A stretch of DNA of 64,000 bases. Origin: an uncultured Roseibium sp. (GTDB taxonomy: Bacteria; Pseudomonadota; Alphaproteobacteria; Rhizobiales; Stappiaceae). The translations under genes and the position numbers were made by a program. The stretch lies in assembly GCF_947496995.1 (NCBI RefSeq), contig NZ_CANMFD010000002.1:434001-498000 (forward strand), written 5' to 3'. Numbering within the stretch: the first letter of the stretch is position 1; every line of letters begins with the position of its first letter. Below are positions 35,985 to 44,114 of the stretch, piece after piece. The notes beneath the pieces were generated by a model. That model searched no databases. It saw only the letters and a list, made by a program, of their open reading frames with translations, and was not told where the DNA came from.

Positions 35985-36272
35985 ATGGCTAGATTTCCTT
36001 ACTATCAGAAAAACGTGAAAAAACTGGGTCAGCTCCTGGCCAGGGCAGCTGTCGACAAAGAGTTCCGGCAGGCGTTTCAGAGCGATCCATCGACCTATTT
36101 GTCAGAAATCGGCCTTCCGGCGCAAACAACTGAACTTCTGGACTTCAAGGTCATTGATCAAAAAGAACATCCCAATGCGGCCGCTCTTCCTTTCCGCCTG
36201 AATGCGGGCAAGCTGAACGACGGCAACGCGGATTATCTGACCAACCTGTCTGCATCGCTGCGACTAAACTGA
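35985..36272 (+). CDS. NHLP-type small peptide 2 (putative RiPP precursor or partner)
   Basis: A 95-residue peptide related in layout to peptide 1. The leader-like part has LARAAVDKEFRQAFQSDP then STYLSEIGL (the 'DeaFrqxLxxDPxxxLxxlGl' helix pair) and DFKVIDQKEHPNAAALPFRL, the counterpart of the NHLP strand. The tail (about residues 73-95) is Asn/Leu/Ser/Thr-rich and has no Cys, so modification would have to target Ser or Thr if it is a substrate at all. The N-terminus is basic (FPYYQKNVKK). The gene lies 84 bp after peptide 1 and its stop overlaps the 3' end of the convergent regulator gene by 9 bp. It may be a second precursor, or a leader-like carrier. Confidence 0.72.
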   Translation: MARFPYYQKNVKKLGQLLARAAVDKEFRQAFQSDPSTYLSEIGLPAQTTELLDFKVIDQKEHPNAAALPFRLNAGKLNDGNADYLTNLSASLRLN

Positions 36273-38258
36273 AGCCGCGCCGTTGAACAGGAAATTCTGC
36301 ACCATGATGGCGCCCCGGTCGTAGTCGTTGCGAACCTTCTCGTTCTGGAAGAAGTTGACCTTCTTTCGCCAGATTTCCGGGCTCTCCGCCACAGCCGATG
36401 CGTTTCTCAGGTTGGAGGGCAGTTGATCGCTGAAGCGCTGAAGCGTCTGCAAAGCCTCGGCCTCGCGACCTGAACACAACAGCGCAGCAACGCGCGTGGT
36501 CAGGCCACCCACTCCCACACCCGCGCCACGTTCTATCTGCGCAATGGCGTTTTCATAGTCTTCCGCGGCGAAATAGATGTTTGCCAGGTATTCGTAAAAG
36601 ACCCGCGGCACAAATGAAAACAGCGAAAACGCTCTTTCAGCCGTGGCGAGCGCGTCCGATACATCTCCGGAAAACGCCAGGCCTTCGGCGACTGACATCA
36701 GGTTCGAGGGATCGGCGGCGCTCAGACGGCCCGCATTCTGGAAAGCCCGCCTTGCTTCGTCCGGCATGTTGGACAATATGAGCGCCCAACCGTAAATGCG
36801 CTGGTTCATGGCCTGCCACGGGTCGAGCATTATGGACTTTTCCGCAAGGCTCAACAGGTTTCCCATCCCCCCGGAGAACGACTTGTCATAGAGGGGGAAG
36901 TGCAATTCCCGCTTCATGATAATGGAAGCCCTGGCGGAATAAATCATCGAGAAAGATCGATTTGTCTGTTCGATATCGTCGAGAAGCCGCATCGCTTTTT
37001 CGTCCGACTGCGGCGTGAAATCCCACAACAGCGAATCCGCCTGACACCAGCGTGCGAAGACTGCTGAGTTGGTCGGATTTCGAAGTTTTCCAATCGAGTG
37101 ACCATGTATACGGCTCACGATCTGGCTGGCGGCTGGAACGATACCCTCCCACAGTGCCAGATCGACAATCTCATTGAACACGATCTGGCCGCTGCCACGA
37201 TCTTCAAACTGAACGACGACTTTGCCCGAGCGTTCATCATGGCGGAAGCGAAGCAGATAACACCCGAGCTCATGACCTTCGACGAGTGTCGGCCTGGGTG
37301 AATTTTCGTCGCCGACATATTCCGATTCGTAGAGATCGAACGAACGGAAGGACGAAAGCCCCGAAACAATCTCTTCCCTCAGGTGCACCGCGTCGTTGAG
37401 GCCCTTTTTCAAAAGGGAAGACGAGATGATCGATATTTCCGGCAAGTGCACGACGTCGTTGCTGTTCGGAAGATAACCGCGAACCGCCCCCACCTCGCCG
37501 GAGTTCCGGAAGATGGCATCCACTTCAGCGCTGGGTGTCGATTGTTCAAGCAGGCTTCGGGTTTCCTCATCCGGAACTTCATCCAGATGAATGCGCATTT
37601 CACGTTCGCAAGCCTTGAACTGCTGTTCTGCGCGATCCTGATGGCCCAGCTTCTTGTAAAGGCGGATCAGGATCCGGTGAGCCGGTTCGAGCGCAGGATC
37701 GATTTTCAGCAGAAAGTTGGCCCCCGCCTCCACCTGATTGCCGCCGTCATCGGTTCTGATCTGATTGAGGTGCCTGAAAGCGGCGGACGTGACTTCGGAG
37801 CGCACACGCTCGCGTTCAACGGTCAGCCAGTCGGAGAAATCCGGATCTATATCCTCGAAACCGGCGAGAAAATCTCCGCGCCAAAGGTTCTCGGCCTCGC
37901 GAAAGTCCTCTGTCCGGCCTTTTTCCAGCAGCGACAGCAAATGCCCCAGATCTGACGTAAATGCAGTTGCATCGAGCGTTACGTGACCCGGAAGGGATTT
38001 CACGATATCGATACCGGCTTCCTGCTCAGCGGTTTTGAGCTGGCGCAGCGCCTGCCGCAAGGACTGCATCGCCTTGTGCCGATCGGCACTGCTCCAGAGC
38101 AGATCGGCCAATGCCTCCCTGGGCGATGAGAAGCCGCTCATACGGCTCAGATATCCCATGACGGCCAAAGCCTTACGGGTTTTTACCGCAACGGGTTCCT
38201 GGCCTTTATCCAGAAGCAAAGGCCGCCCCAGGCAGGCAAAGCAAAACACGTTTGCCAT
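36264..38258 (-). CDS. BTAD/SARP-type transcriptional regulator with TPR-like C-terminal region
   Basis: A 664-residue regulator. The N-terminal 90 residues are an OmpR-like winged helix (VKTRKALAVMGYLSRMS then SPREALADLLWSSADRHKAMQSLRQALRQLK), followed by a bacterial transcriptional activation domain (LWRGDFLAGFEDIDPDFSDWL, LEPAHRILIRLYKKLGHQDRAEQQFKAC). The centre has a sensory-looking alpha/beta region, and residues about 450-600 form helical TPR-like repeats. It lacks the NB-ARC ATPase of large Streptomyces SARPs. The ATG at 38258 (GGGGA ribosome-binding site) is preferred to one at 38306. It is convergent with peptide 2 and probably controls the locus. Confidence 0.85.
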   Translation of the reverse strand: MANVFCFACLGRPLLLDKGQEPVAVKTRKALAVMGYLSRMSGFSSPREALADLLWSSADRHKAMQSLRQALRQLKTAEQEAGIDIVKSLPGHVTLDATAFTSDLGHLLSLLEKGRTEDFREAENLWRGDFLAGFEDIDPDFSDWLTVERERVRSEVTSAAFRHLNQIRTDDGGNQVEAGANFLLKIDPALEPAHRILIRLYKKLGHQDRAEQQFKACEREMRIHLDEVPDEETRSLLEQSTPSAEVDAIFRNSGEVGAVRGYLPNSNDVVHLPEISIISSSLLKKGLNDAVHLREEIVSGLSSFRSFDLYESEYVGDENSPRPTLVEGHELGCYLLRFRHDERSGKVVVQFEDRGSGQIVFNEIVDLALWEGIVPAASQIVSRIHGHSIGKLRNPTNSAVFARWCQADSLLWDFTPQSDEKAMRLLDDIEQTNRSFSMIYSARASIIMKRELHFPLYDKSFSGGMGNLLSLAEKSIMLDPWQAMNQRIYGWALILSNMPDEARRAFQNAGRLSAADPSNLMSVAEGLAFSGDVSDALATAERAFSLFSFVPRVFYEYLANIYFAAEDYENAIAQIERGAGVGVGGLTTRVAALLCSGREAEALQTLQRFSDQLPSNLRNASAVAESPEIWRKKVNFFQNEKVRNDYDRGAIMVQNFLFNGAASV

Positions 38259-38437
38259 CAATTCCCCGCAATTGAATTGCACATCATCATCGACGTGATA
38301 GCGCAACCGCGAATATTACGAAACCGGAAACACAACAGCACCTTATCACGGTCCTTTCACGCCGCAAGAGCATGCTTTCGGTGGATGGTCACAGCAGCGT
38401 TGCTGCAATCGGTAAACTATTACTGGTGGGTAGTATT

Positions 38438-38692
38438 ATGTCTAAGACAGTCGACAAACCGATTCCTGCGGAATCGCTCCAAGAACCGGCGATCGAAGCT
38501 ATCAAGCGGATGATTCGCTATACAAGGAAAGAATCGGACAAGGACGGCCGGACTTTCTGCTCTTACTTCCTCGACATGGCGCTCCAGTCTCTGGAAGACG
38601 GGACTGAGGATCTCGACATGATCCTCAAGACCAAGATCACGCCGCTCATGGTCGGACAGCAGAATATTTCCTCAAAGTCTGATTCCGCCTGA
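38438..38692 (+). CDS. 84-residue protein of unknown function
   Basis: A small soluble, mostly helical protein (AIEAIKRMIRYTRKESD, then CSYFLDMALQSLEDG) starting at an ATG 179 bp upstream of the divergent regulator's start, with GGTGGG as ribosome-binding site. It ends in a polar Ser-rich tail and is followed by a good terminator at 38733. No family is recognised. Its position suggests that it is regulated together with the BTAD gene, but it could equally be an unrelated housekeeping gene. Confidence 0.65.
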   Translation: MSKTVDKPIPAESLQEPAIEAIKRMIRYTRKESDKDGRTFCSYFLDMALQSLEDGTEDLDMILKTKITPLMVGQQNISSKSDSA

Positions 38693-38732
38693 CAGCGTCG
38701 ACAGCTTCTCAGGAAGTTCCATTTGAGAATCA

Positions 38733-38767
38733 GCCGGCTTTCTCAATTTCTGGAGAGCCGGTTTTTT
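38733..38767 (+). terminator. Intrinsic terminator after the 84-residue gene
   Basis: GCCGGCT pairs with AGCCGG across a loop of about 16 nt and is followed by six T residues (38762-38767), 40-75 bp after the stop codon. Confidence 0.7.
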
Positions 38768-38846
38768 CTTGACCTGAGCAGGGTTTGGCACTGTCGGAAC
38801 CCGTTCAAGATCAGGTTGTTGTGCGGTATGCAAAATTTTGAAAAAG

Positions 38847-38923
38847 TGGCGACCCCGACAGGATTCGAACCTGTGACCATTCGCTTAGAAGGCGAGCGCT
38901 CTATCCAGCTGAGCTACGGGGCC
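38847..38923 (-). tRNA. tRNA-Arg (anticodon TCT)
   Basis: A complete cloverleaf on the minus strand: seven-pair acceptor stem with one G-T pair, D arm AGCTCAGCTGGATAGAGC, anticodon loop CTTCTAA giving TCT, T-loop GGTTCGAATCC, and an encoded CCA end at 38847-38849. The 77-nt length is standard. Confidence 0.95.
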
Positions 38924-39070
38924 TGATTTAACCCTGGATGTTACCGTTCCTTGCCGCTGCTATTTAATGCGCCAGGAAAAGTGTCCGTGTCGATCCGGGA
39001 AAACGCGTTTCAACAGTCAATTCCGGCACGCGCCGGGAACTTCGGACAGAGGAAATCCCATTCTCTTCGT

Positions 39071-39376
39071 TCAGTGAGTCCAGGGGGCAACCCGGTTGAA
39101 CTTGAAGTTGTCCGCATAAGCCGAACCACGCACTTTGCGGTCTTGAGCCTTTTCCACCCTGTAGGGGATGCGATGCCGGCGTGCATAGGCGACAGCTTCT
39201 TCCTGGGTTTCGAAGAAGAGGCGAATCTGCTGTTTCATGTCGGCGGAAGAGGTATAGCCCATCAAAGGTTCGACGGACTTGGCCAACTCCGGCTCGTAAT
39301 CCAGCACCCAGCGGTGGGTCTTTGCCTTGCCGGATTGCATGGCGGTTTTTGCCGGACGGTAAATGCGCGCAACCAT
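39071..39376 (-). CDS. NADH dehydrogenase complex I accessory subunit (NDUFS4 / 18-kDa type)
   Basis: A 101-residue protein of the ETC complex I subunit family, the bacterial counterpart of mitochondrial NDUFS4, found in alphaproteobacteria. Family features: ARIYRPAKTAMQSGKAKTH, WVLDYEP, DMKQQIRLFFETQEEAVAYA and the C-terminal NFKFNRVAPWTH. It binds the peripheral arm of complex I. The ATG at 39376 follows GAGGGG; a frame extension to 39412 is less likely. Its presence supports the alphaproteobacterial origin. Confidence 0.92.
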   Translation of the reverse strand: MVARIYRPAKTAMQSGKAKTHRWVLDYEPELAKSVEPLMGYTSSADMKQQIRLFFETQEEAVAYARRHRIPYRVEKAQDRKVRGSAYADNFKFNRVAPWTH

Positions 39377-39815
39377 GTTTCTGTGCCCCTCATTCAAGGT
39401 CCCGGAGATCAACTACCTGTACCAGAGCTTTTTCCCGCCTTTTCGGCGGAAGTCAACACCGTTCTCGATCCTGCCGATGAACGACCGGACCATTGTGCAT
39501 GCAAACAATAAAAAAAGTTTGCATTAACGGTGTTTTCCAGTGGCTGTTTATAGACCGATATTCTCCATGGCACCGAATTGCAACCTATGCTATTAGCTCC
39601 CGATCGTTATATGCTCAAGGATCTATAGTGGTTCGCCAAACGATGGTAAAATGGGCTTTGCGTGCACGAATGACTGACACATCTTAATCTGTGCTCAATC
39701 AACACCGATTAAGATGTGTCAGCGCTATACAGTTGATTTAGAACGAAAAAACTGACGGATTTATCTGATATTTGATCCCGAAAGTTTCCGGAACCACAAC
39801 GAGTAAGACCCGTTC
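39377..39815. other. Intergenic region with a long inverted repeat
   Basis: 439 bp without a convincing gene, AT-rich in the right half. It contains the 16-bp perfect inverted repeat at 39674-39722 described separately. Nothing else is recognised. Confidence 0.4.
39674..39722. repeat. 16-bp perfect inverted repeat with 17-nt spacer
   Basis: CTGACACATCTTAATC at 39674-39689 is the exact reverse complement of GATTAAGATGTGTCAG at 39707-39722. After one mismatch GTG/CAC continue the stem, leaving a 9-nt loop. No U-run follows on either strand, so it is not a classical terminator. It could be a structured RNA element, an operator with two half-sites, or the ends of a tiny mobile-element remnant. 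Confidence 0.65.
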
Positions 39816-40049
39816 ATGCATTATGGATCCATAAAGGGCTTAGGGGCCTATGTTCCGGAACACGTTCAGCCAAGCGCTGTCGAGCCGGATAATCTGAAAA
39901 AAGCCATTGATGCTGCGAATCTTACCGAGATGTGGGACATGATACTGACGCTGGATTACGCCGTGTCGGATCCCGCAGACCTGACGCCTGACAAACGTGA
40001 CGAGTTCATGAATGTCATGTCACTGCTGCTGAAGGCATTCGACCGGTAA
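39816..40049 (+). CDS. 77-residue protein of unknown function
   Basis: A small acidic, helical protein (LKKAIDAANLTEMWDMILTLDY, then DKRDEFMNVMSLLLKAF) without membrane segment or signal peptide. The codon choice fits the neighbouring genes. ACGAGTAAG lies before the ATG as a poor ribosome-binding site. No family recognised; it is flanked by the inverted repeat at 39674 and by tRNA-Pro. Confidence 0.6.
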   Translation: MHYGSIKGLGAYVPEHVQPSAVEPDNLKKAIDAANLTEMWDMILTLDYAVSDPADLTPDKRDEFMNVMSLLLKAFDR

Positions 40050-40246
40050 TTTCCAAAATCCGGCACTTTCAAGCTCAATCATCCTAATGACAGAACACGA
40101 GCTCTGCTCCGGAAGCTTGTCTGCGCGCGGCAGGCAATCGCAGCCCTACCGTGTCCAACTTCTCGTCAGCACAGTTTCCGTCAGCCGCCAATCCAATGAG
40201 CAGGCAGATAGAACCCGGTAAAGAGTTTGAAATAACTTGGAAATTT

Positions 40247-40323
<77 letters not shown>

Positions 40324-40468
40324 ATCCGTTGATTTGTGGGGTGTATCCGTGAACGGTGCTGGCGTCAAGTGCGCGTGAAGCCGAGACATTCCCACCGCTG
40401 TGGAAAGCACTGTGTCTCCACCTGTTTCCGGTTCCGGTCTCCCTCTGGACCGGAATCATGACCACCCC

Positions 40469-40966
40469 CTAGTCGATCGCCATTGACGGGCTGGACACAG
40501 TGTCCCCGGGCGCGATTTCGAGCCGGGCGGACGTTCCGGCGTTGAGCTCCAGCACGTATCTGGCCGGCGCTCCCGAGGGCACGACCTCTTCCGAAAAAGG
40601 CGTGGTGTCCGCTGCGATACTGACGATCCTGCCGGCGGCGCTGATGTAGATGATATCGAGCGGCAGAGGCGTGTTCTTCATCCAGAAATAACGATCCCCC
40701 TCGCCTTCAAAGATGAACAGCATTCCGTGGTCGGCAGCCATTTCTTCCCGGAACATCAGACCTTTTGCCCTTTCACGGTCGGTTGCCGCGACTTCCACCT
40801 CAAAACGGTGTTCGCGGTCGCCCGACCGGACCATCAGGGTTTCCACAGGGAGCTCTGTCTGGCTGTCGTCGGCACGTGTCGAAAGGGATGCCGTGACAAG
40901 GATTGCGCACAGCGTGAAACAAAAAGCCGTAAAAAGGGGAAAGCGTGAAATCATTGTGAAACCCAT
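40469..40966 (-). CDS. DUF192-family exported protein
   Basis: A 165-residue protein with a signal peptide (FPLFTAFCFTLCAILVTASLSTRA) and a DUF192 domain: FEVEVAATDRERAKGLMFRE, GMLFIFEGEGDRYFWMKNTPLPLDIIYI and RYVLELNAG. The family is widespread and of unknown function. The ATG at 40966 is used; a Met four codons later would do equally well. It stands alone, near the cold-shock gene of the same orientation. Confidence 0.88.
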   Translation of the reverse strand: MGFTMISRFPLFTAFCFTLCAILVTASLSTRADDSQTELPVETLMVRSGDREHRFEVEVAATDRERAKGLMFREEMAADHGMLFIFEGEGDRYFWMKNTPLPLDIIYISAAGRIVSIAADTTPFSEEVVPSGAPARYVLELNAGTSARLEIAPGDTVSSPSMAID

Positions 40967-41178
40967 GAGCTGATCAGAAGCGGAACACCAACGATTGCTT
41001 GAATGCAGACAAGATGCCCCCCCCCTTACAAATCCTTCAACTGTCAGGCCTCCGACCGCTTCGGCCCGAAGGTGTTTTGACCTCTACACTGAACCATGCC
41101 GGTCTTGCGAGCATTTCCGCAAATGCTCAGGCTCCGTCGACGAAGGCCCCTGCTGAACCGGGACCATGTTCGACAAAC

Positions 41179-41204
41179 AAAAAAGGCCGGATCATGTCCG
41201 GCCT
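41179..41204 (-). terminator. Intrinsic terminator of the cold-shock gene
   Basis: AGGCCGGA-TCATG-TCCGGCCT (41184-41204 on the plus strand) forms an eight-pair stem that, read on the minus strand, is followed by six T residues. It lies 33 bp beyond the cold-shock gene stop. Confidence 0.8.
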
Positions 41205-41236
41205 GATACGCAGCGTCTGGAATTTGTGTGTTCAAG

Positions 41237-41824
41237 TCAGTGGGAAGCGGGAATATGGGTCCCTGCCCCGACCGGGCGGATTTCCGCGGCCATGCGGCCT
41301 TTCGGGCCCTGGCCGAACCGCACCAGAACATCCTGTCCGGGCCGCAACTCCGTAATACCGAAGCGGCGCAGCGTTTCCATATGGATGAAGATATCTTCCG
41401 TTTCCTCACCTTGGGTAAGAAAACCGAACCCCTTTACCCGGTTGAACCACTTCACCGTCGCTTTTTCAAAGCCACCTTCCGGCACCACCTGAACATGGGT
41501 CCTGGAAGGCGGAAGTTGCGAGGGATGCGTTGCCGTCGTTTCATCCATCGACAGAATGCGAAACGCCTGTAGCCCACGTGGCCGGTCGAGCACTTCGCAA
41601 ACAACCCGCGCGCCTTCATAGGCGGTCTGAAAGCCGTCGCGCCTCAGGCATGTCACATGCAGAAGAATGTCATTCTCACCGCTGTCCGGTACGATAAAGC
41701 CGTAGCCCTTACCGACATCGAACCACTTAATCGTTCCGGCAATCTCGAATACATCCAGGGCGACATCATCCGCCAGGGTCTCGAGTTCGCGGGGTTCGCG
41801 TGCGGTTTTAACCCCCATAGCCAT
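41237..41824 (-). CDS. Cold-shock protein with two CSD domains
   Basis: A 195-residue nucleic-acid-binding protein with tandem cold-shock domains. Domain 1 (about residues 26-95): GTIKWFDVGKGYGFIVPDSG with RNP1-like KGYGFI, and DILLHV for RNP2. Domain 2 (about 118-190): ATVKWFNRVKGFGFLTQGEE and DIFIHM. Such double-CSD proteins are typical of alphaproteobacteria and act as RNA chaperones. It has its own terminator at 41179. Confidence 0.92.
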   Translation of the reverse strand: MAMGVKTAREPRELETLADDVALDVFEIAGTIKWFDVGKGYGFIVPDSGENDILLHVTCLRRDGFQTAYEGARVVCEVLDRPRGLQAFRILSMDETTATHPSQLPPSRTHVQVVPEGGFEKATVKWFNRVKGFGFLTQGEETEDIFIHMETLRRFGITELRPGQDVLVRFGQGPKGRMAAEIRPVGAGTHIPASH

Positions 41825-41955
41825 TTGTCCCGTCTCTGGTCCGCGTCACTTGGCTGGTAGGCAATTAACGACTCACCCTTCAGCCTATTTCTGACAAAAG
41901 GATAACATTGCGTATTATCGCGAGAAGGGAAATTGTCGGACTAACCACAGGCCAT

Positions 41956-42735
41956 TTACGTCAACTGCGCCGAATCTTCGGCAAAACTCACAAACGTTTG
42001 AGCCAAAGGCGTGCGAATGACAGTTGACGCCAGAGAATCGAGTGGAGTTTCCTCGCCATTCAGAATCACCAGTTCGGCACCGCCTTGAACGGCCATGACA
42101 GGCAGTTGAGCCGCAGGGTGCACAACGAGGGACGACCCGAGCACAAGAAACAGATCGCAGTTCTGTGCCGCCTCGGCGGCCATGCGCAGTTCGTTTTCCG
42201 GCATCTGCTGGCCGAAACTGATCACGGCTGCCTTGAGATAGCCGCCGCAAACTCCGCAGACCGGGCTGGTGCCGACCTTAACATAATGTCTTTGTGGCTC
42301 CAGTTCCGCTTTTTCCCCGCAGGACAGGCATGTGGCATAAGTTGAATTTCCGTGGATCTCGGTCAAAAGCTCCGGCGGAAATCCCGATGCCTGATGCAGT
42401 CCATCGACATTCTGAGTGATGAGGCGCTTGAGAAAACCTGAACGCGCCAGAAGGACAAGCGCCATATGCGTGGCGTTCGGGACTGCCCTGGCGAAAAACT
42501 CCATCATCTCGAACCGCCGGTCCCAGTCTTCCAGGCGGCTCTCCTCGAAGGCCAGGAAATCCTGATATTCAACCGGTCGCCGCGTCGACCATATGCCACC
42601 CGGCGAACGGAAATCCGGTATTCCGGACTCCGTCGAAATTCCCGCCCCGGTCAACGCCACAATCCGGCGGTAGGCACCTCCATGAAATTGTGCCACAAAG
42701 TGCCGCGCTTCCGGCAAGCTGGTGATGAGTGTCAT
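41956..42735 (-). CDS. SIR2-family NAD-dependent protein deacylase
   Basis: A 259-residue sirtuin. NAD-binding motifs ALTGAGISTESGIPDFR and LITQNVDGLH, the catalytic His in IHGNS, and the zinc ribbon with CLSCGE and CGVCGG are all present, as is LGSSLVVHPA. It removes acetyl or other acyl groups from protein lysines. I use the ATG at 42735; the frame is open to 42789, but that longer version would overlap the divergent glyoxalase start. Whether it is a deacetylase or desuccinylase cannot be told. Confidence 0.9.
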   Translation of the reverse strand: MTLITSLPEARHFVAQFHGGAYRRIVALTGAGISTESGIPDFRSPGGIWSTRRPVEYQDFLAFEESRLEDWDRRFEMMEFFARAVPNATHMALVLLARSGFLKRLITQNVDGLHQASGFPPELLTEIHGNSTYATCLSCGEKAELEPQRHYVKVGTSPVCGVCGGYLKAAVISFGQQMPENELRMAAEAAQNCDLFLVLGSSLVVHPAAQLPVMAVQGGAELVILNGEETPLDSLASTVIRTPLAQTFVSFAEDSAQLT

Positions 42736-42787
42736 GGGCAGGTTCGGCTGGCTCCGCAAATTCCCTCGATCGAGGAAAGGATAGAAC

Positions 42788-43228
42788 ATGCGTTATCTGC
42801 ACACCATGGTTCGTGTAACCAACATCGAAGAATCCCTGGATTTCTATTGCAACAAGATGGGCATGCAGGAAATCCGCCGCCACGAAAACGAAAAGGGCCG
42901 TTTCACGCTGATTTTCCTGGCAGGTTCGGACGATGTCGAAGCAGGAAAAGCCAACTCGGCTCCCCTGCTTGAACTGACCTACAACTGGGACCCGGAAGAA
43001 TATTCGGGCGGCCGCAATTTCGGCCACCTCGCCTATGAGGTCGACGATATCTATGCTTTTTGCGAAAACCTGCAGAAACAGGGCGTGACGATCAACCGCC
43101 CGCCGCGCGAAGGCCGCATGGCGTTCGTTCGTTCGCCGGACAACATTTCCTTCGAACTGCTGCAAAAGGGCGAAGCCCTTGAAATCAAAGAGCCCTGGGC
43201 CTCCATGCCGAATATCGGCGAGTGGTGA
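42788..43228 (+). CDS. gloA: Lactoylglutathione lyase (glyoxalase I)
   Basis: Converts the methylglyoxal-glutathione hemithioacetal to S-lactoylglutathione. The 146-residue VOC-fold protein has the metal ligands His5 (RYLHTMVRV), Glu near residue 59 (LLELTYNW), His near residue 79 (FGHLAYEVDD) and Glu near residue 120 (ISFELLQ). AGGAAAGGATAGAAC precedes the ATG. Confidence 0.92.
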   Translation: MRYLHTMVRVTNIEESLDFYCNKMGMQEIRRHENEKGRFTLIFLAGSDDVEAGKANSAPLLELTYNWDPEEYSGGRNFGHLAYEVDDIYAFCENLQKQGVTINRPPREGRMAFVRSPDNISFELLQKGEALEIKEPWASMPNIGEW

Positions 43229-43250
43229 AACCGGGTGGTTTTCAACAATG

Positions 43251-43274
43251 GCAGGCCCGGATATCCGGGCCTGC
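43251..43274. terminator. 24-bp perfect palindrome after gloA
   Basis: GCAGGCCCGGAT is followed immediately by its exact reverse complement ATCCGGGCCTGC, and then by six A residues. It lies 22 bp after the gloA stop and 80 bp before tRNA-Glu. Because no T-run follows in the gloA direction, its terminator role there is likely but not certain. Confidence 0.55.
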
Positions 43275-43353
43275 AAAAAATTGTCCTATTGGCTCTTGCG
43301 GGCAACTAATTTCCCGCCTATAAGCCTCCCCACGACGCAGCCGCGTCGACCGC

Positions 43354-43429
43354 GCGCCCATCGTCTAGCGGTCTAGGACGCCGCCCTTTCACGGCGGAAA
43401 CACGGGTTCGAGTCCCGTTGGGCGTACCA
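43354..43429 (+). tRNA. tRNA-Glu (anticodon TTC)
   Basis: A 76-nt cloverleaf: acceptor GCGCCCA, D arm region CGTCTAGCGGTCTAGGAC, anticodon loop CTTTCAC (TTC) on stem CCGCC/GGCGG, T-loop GGTTCGAGTCC, and an encoded CCA at 43427-43429. Confidence 0.96.
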
Positions 43430-43479
43430 TACCTCCCGCAAAATCAGACATATGAAACGCCAGCCGGTCCCTACCGGTT

Positions 43480-43629
43480 TCAGCTGGTTGTCGGCGAAAT
43501 GTAGCGCCCTGTGACCTGCTGAGCGGGATCACCCTTGCGGGGCAACGTGCAGCCCGAAAGCTCGCACCGATAAAACGCGGCAACGTTTTCCTTCTGCATG
43601 TAATTGAGAATATCCGCTTTCCCAGCCAT
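43480..43629 (-). CDS. 49-residue small protein
   Basis: A frame of 49 codons on the minus strand starting at ATG 43629 (upstream CAGGGACG) and ending at 43480. The product begins MAGKADILNYMQKENVAAF and continues with YRCELSGCTLPRKGDPAQQ, a polar protein with two Cys residues (CELSGC). The codon choice is that of the neighbouring genes, and the reading frame is better balanced than random frames in the region. No family recognised; it is too short to exclude chance. Confidence 0.45.
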   Translation of the reverse strand: MAGKADILNYMQKENVAAFYRCELSGCTLPRKGDPAQQVTGRYISPTTS

Positions 43630-44114
43630 CCAGGGCGTCCCTGTTCGAAGGCTGTTGATTTAGAAGCCGCGTTAGGAAGTCTTTCCGTGAACTATTCAAA
43701 ATAGCCGGACCCGGGCATTGCCGGACCTGACACCGGTCACGGGACTTGCGCCACCTCGATCCTCAAAGTCGTAAAAAATTTCACATAACCGGCTAATTCG
43801 ACCTGAATTCAGCCGTGCGTTTCAGGGTCTCTTTAATAACAAGCGAAAAGAAAGCGAAAACGCGACGTCAATTGTGGCGTTCCCATGATCTATTGGATAT
43901 AATGAGCCGGTAGTTTTGTATTTTAGCAACGAACCGGCTCGCACCGGGTCGTATTTTTAAGTCATTGGGGCAGGTTTTACAGATTCAAGTTCCTGTGACA
44001 CGCATTACAGAAACATCACGCCGCCCGGGGTATATCCTGTTCCCAAGAGGACAATAACCTCGAGTGAAGATCGGTCGCACCGACTGGCAACAATGATCGA
44101 CGAGAGGACAGGAC
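43630..44114. other. Intergenic region before the caspase-like gene
   Basis: 485 bp without a convincing gene, AT-rich between about 43770 and 43990. The promoter of the caspase-like gene should lie in this stretch. Confidence 0.35.

Noticed and set aside
35610..36272. Calling the two small peptides nitrile hydratase alpha-subunit fragments
   Set aside because: They share only the leader-like helix and strand. The metal-binding CxxCSC motif and the remaining 100-plus residues are missing, and they sit next to a YcaO gene.
33680..38850. Genomic island inserted at the 3' end of tRNA-Arg
   Set aside because: The tRNA 3' end faces the YcaO locus, but I found no repeat of the tRNA end at the other boundary (33.7-33.9 kb) and no integrase gene.
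43389..43583. 64-codon minus-strand frame ending in RPTGLEPVFPP
   Set aside because: Its end is an antisense translation of tRNA-Glu, a common false gene.
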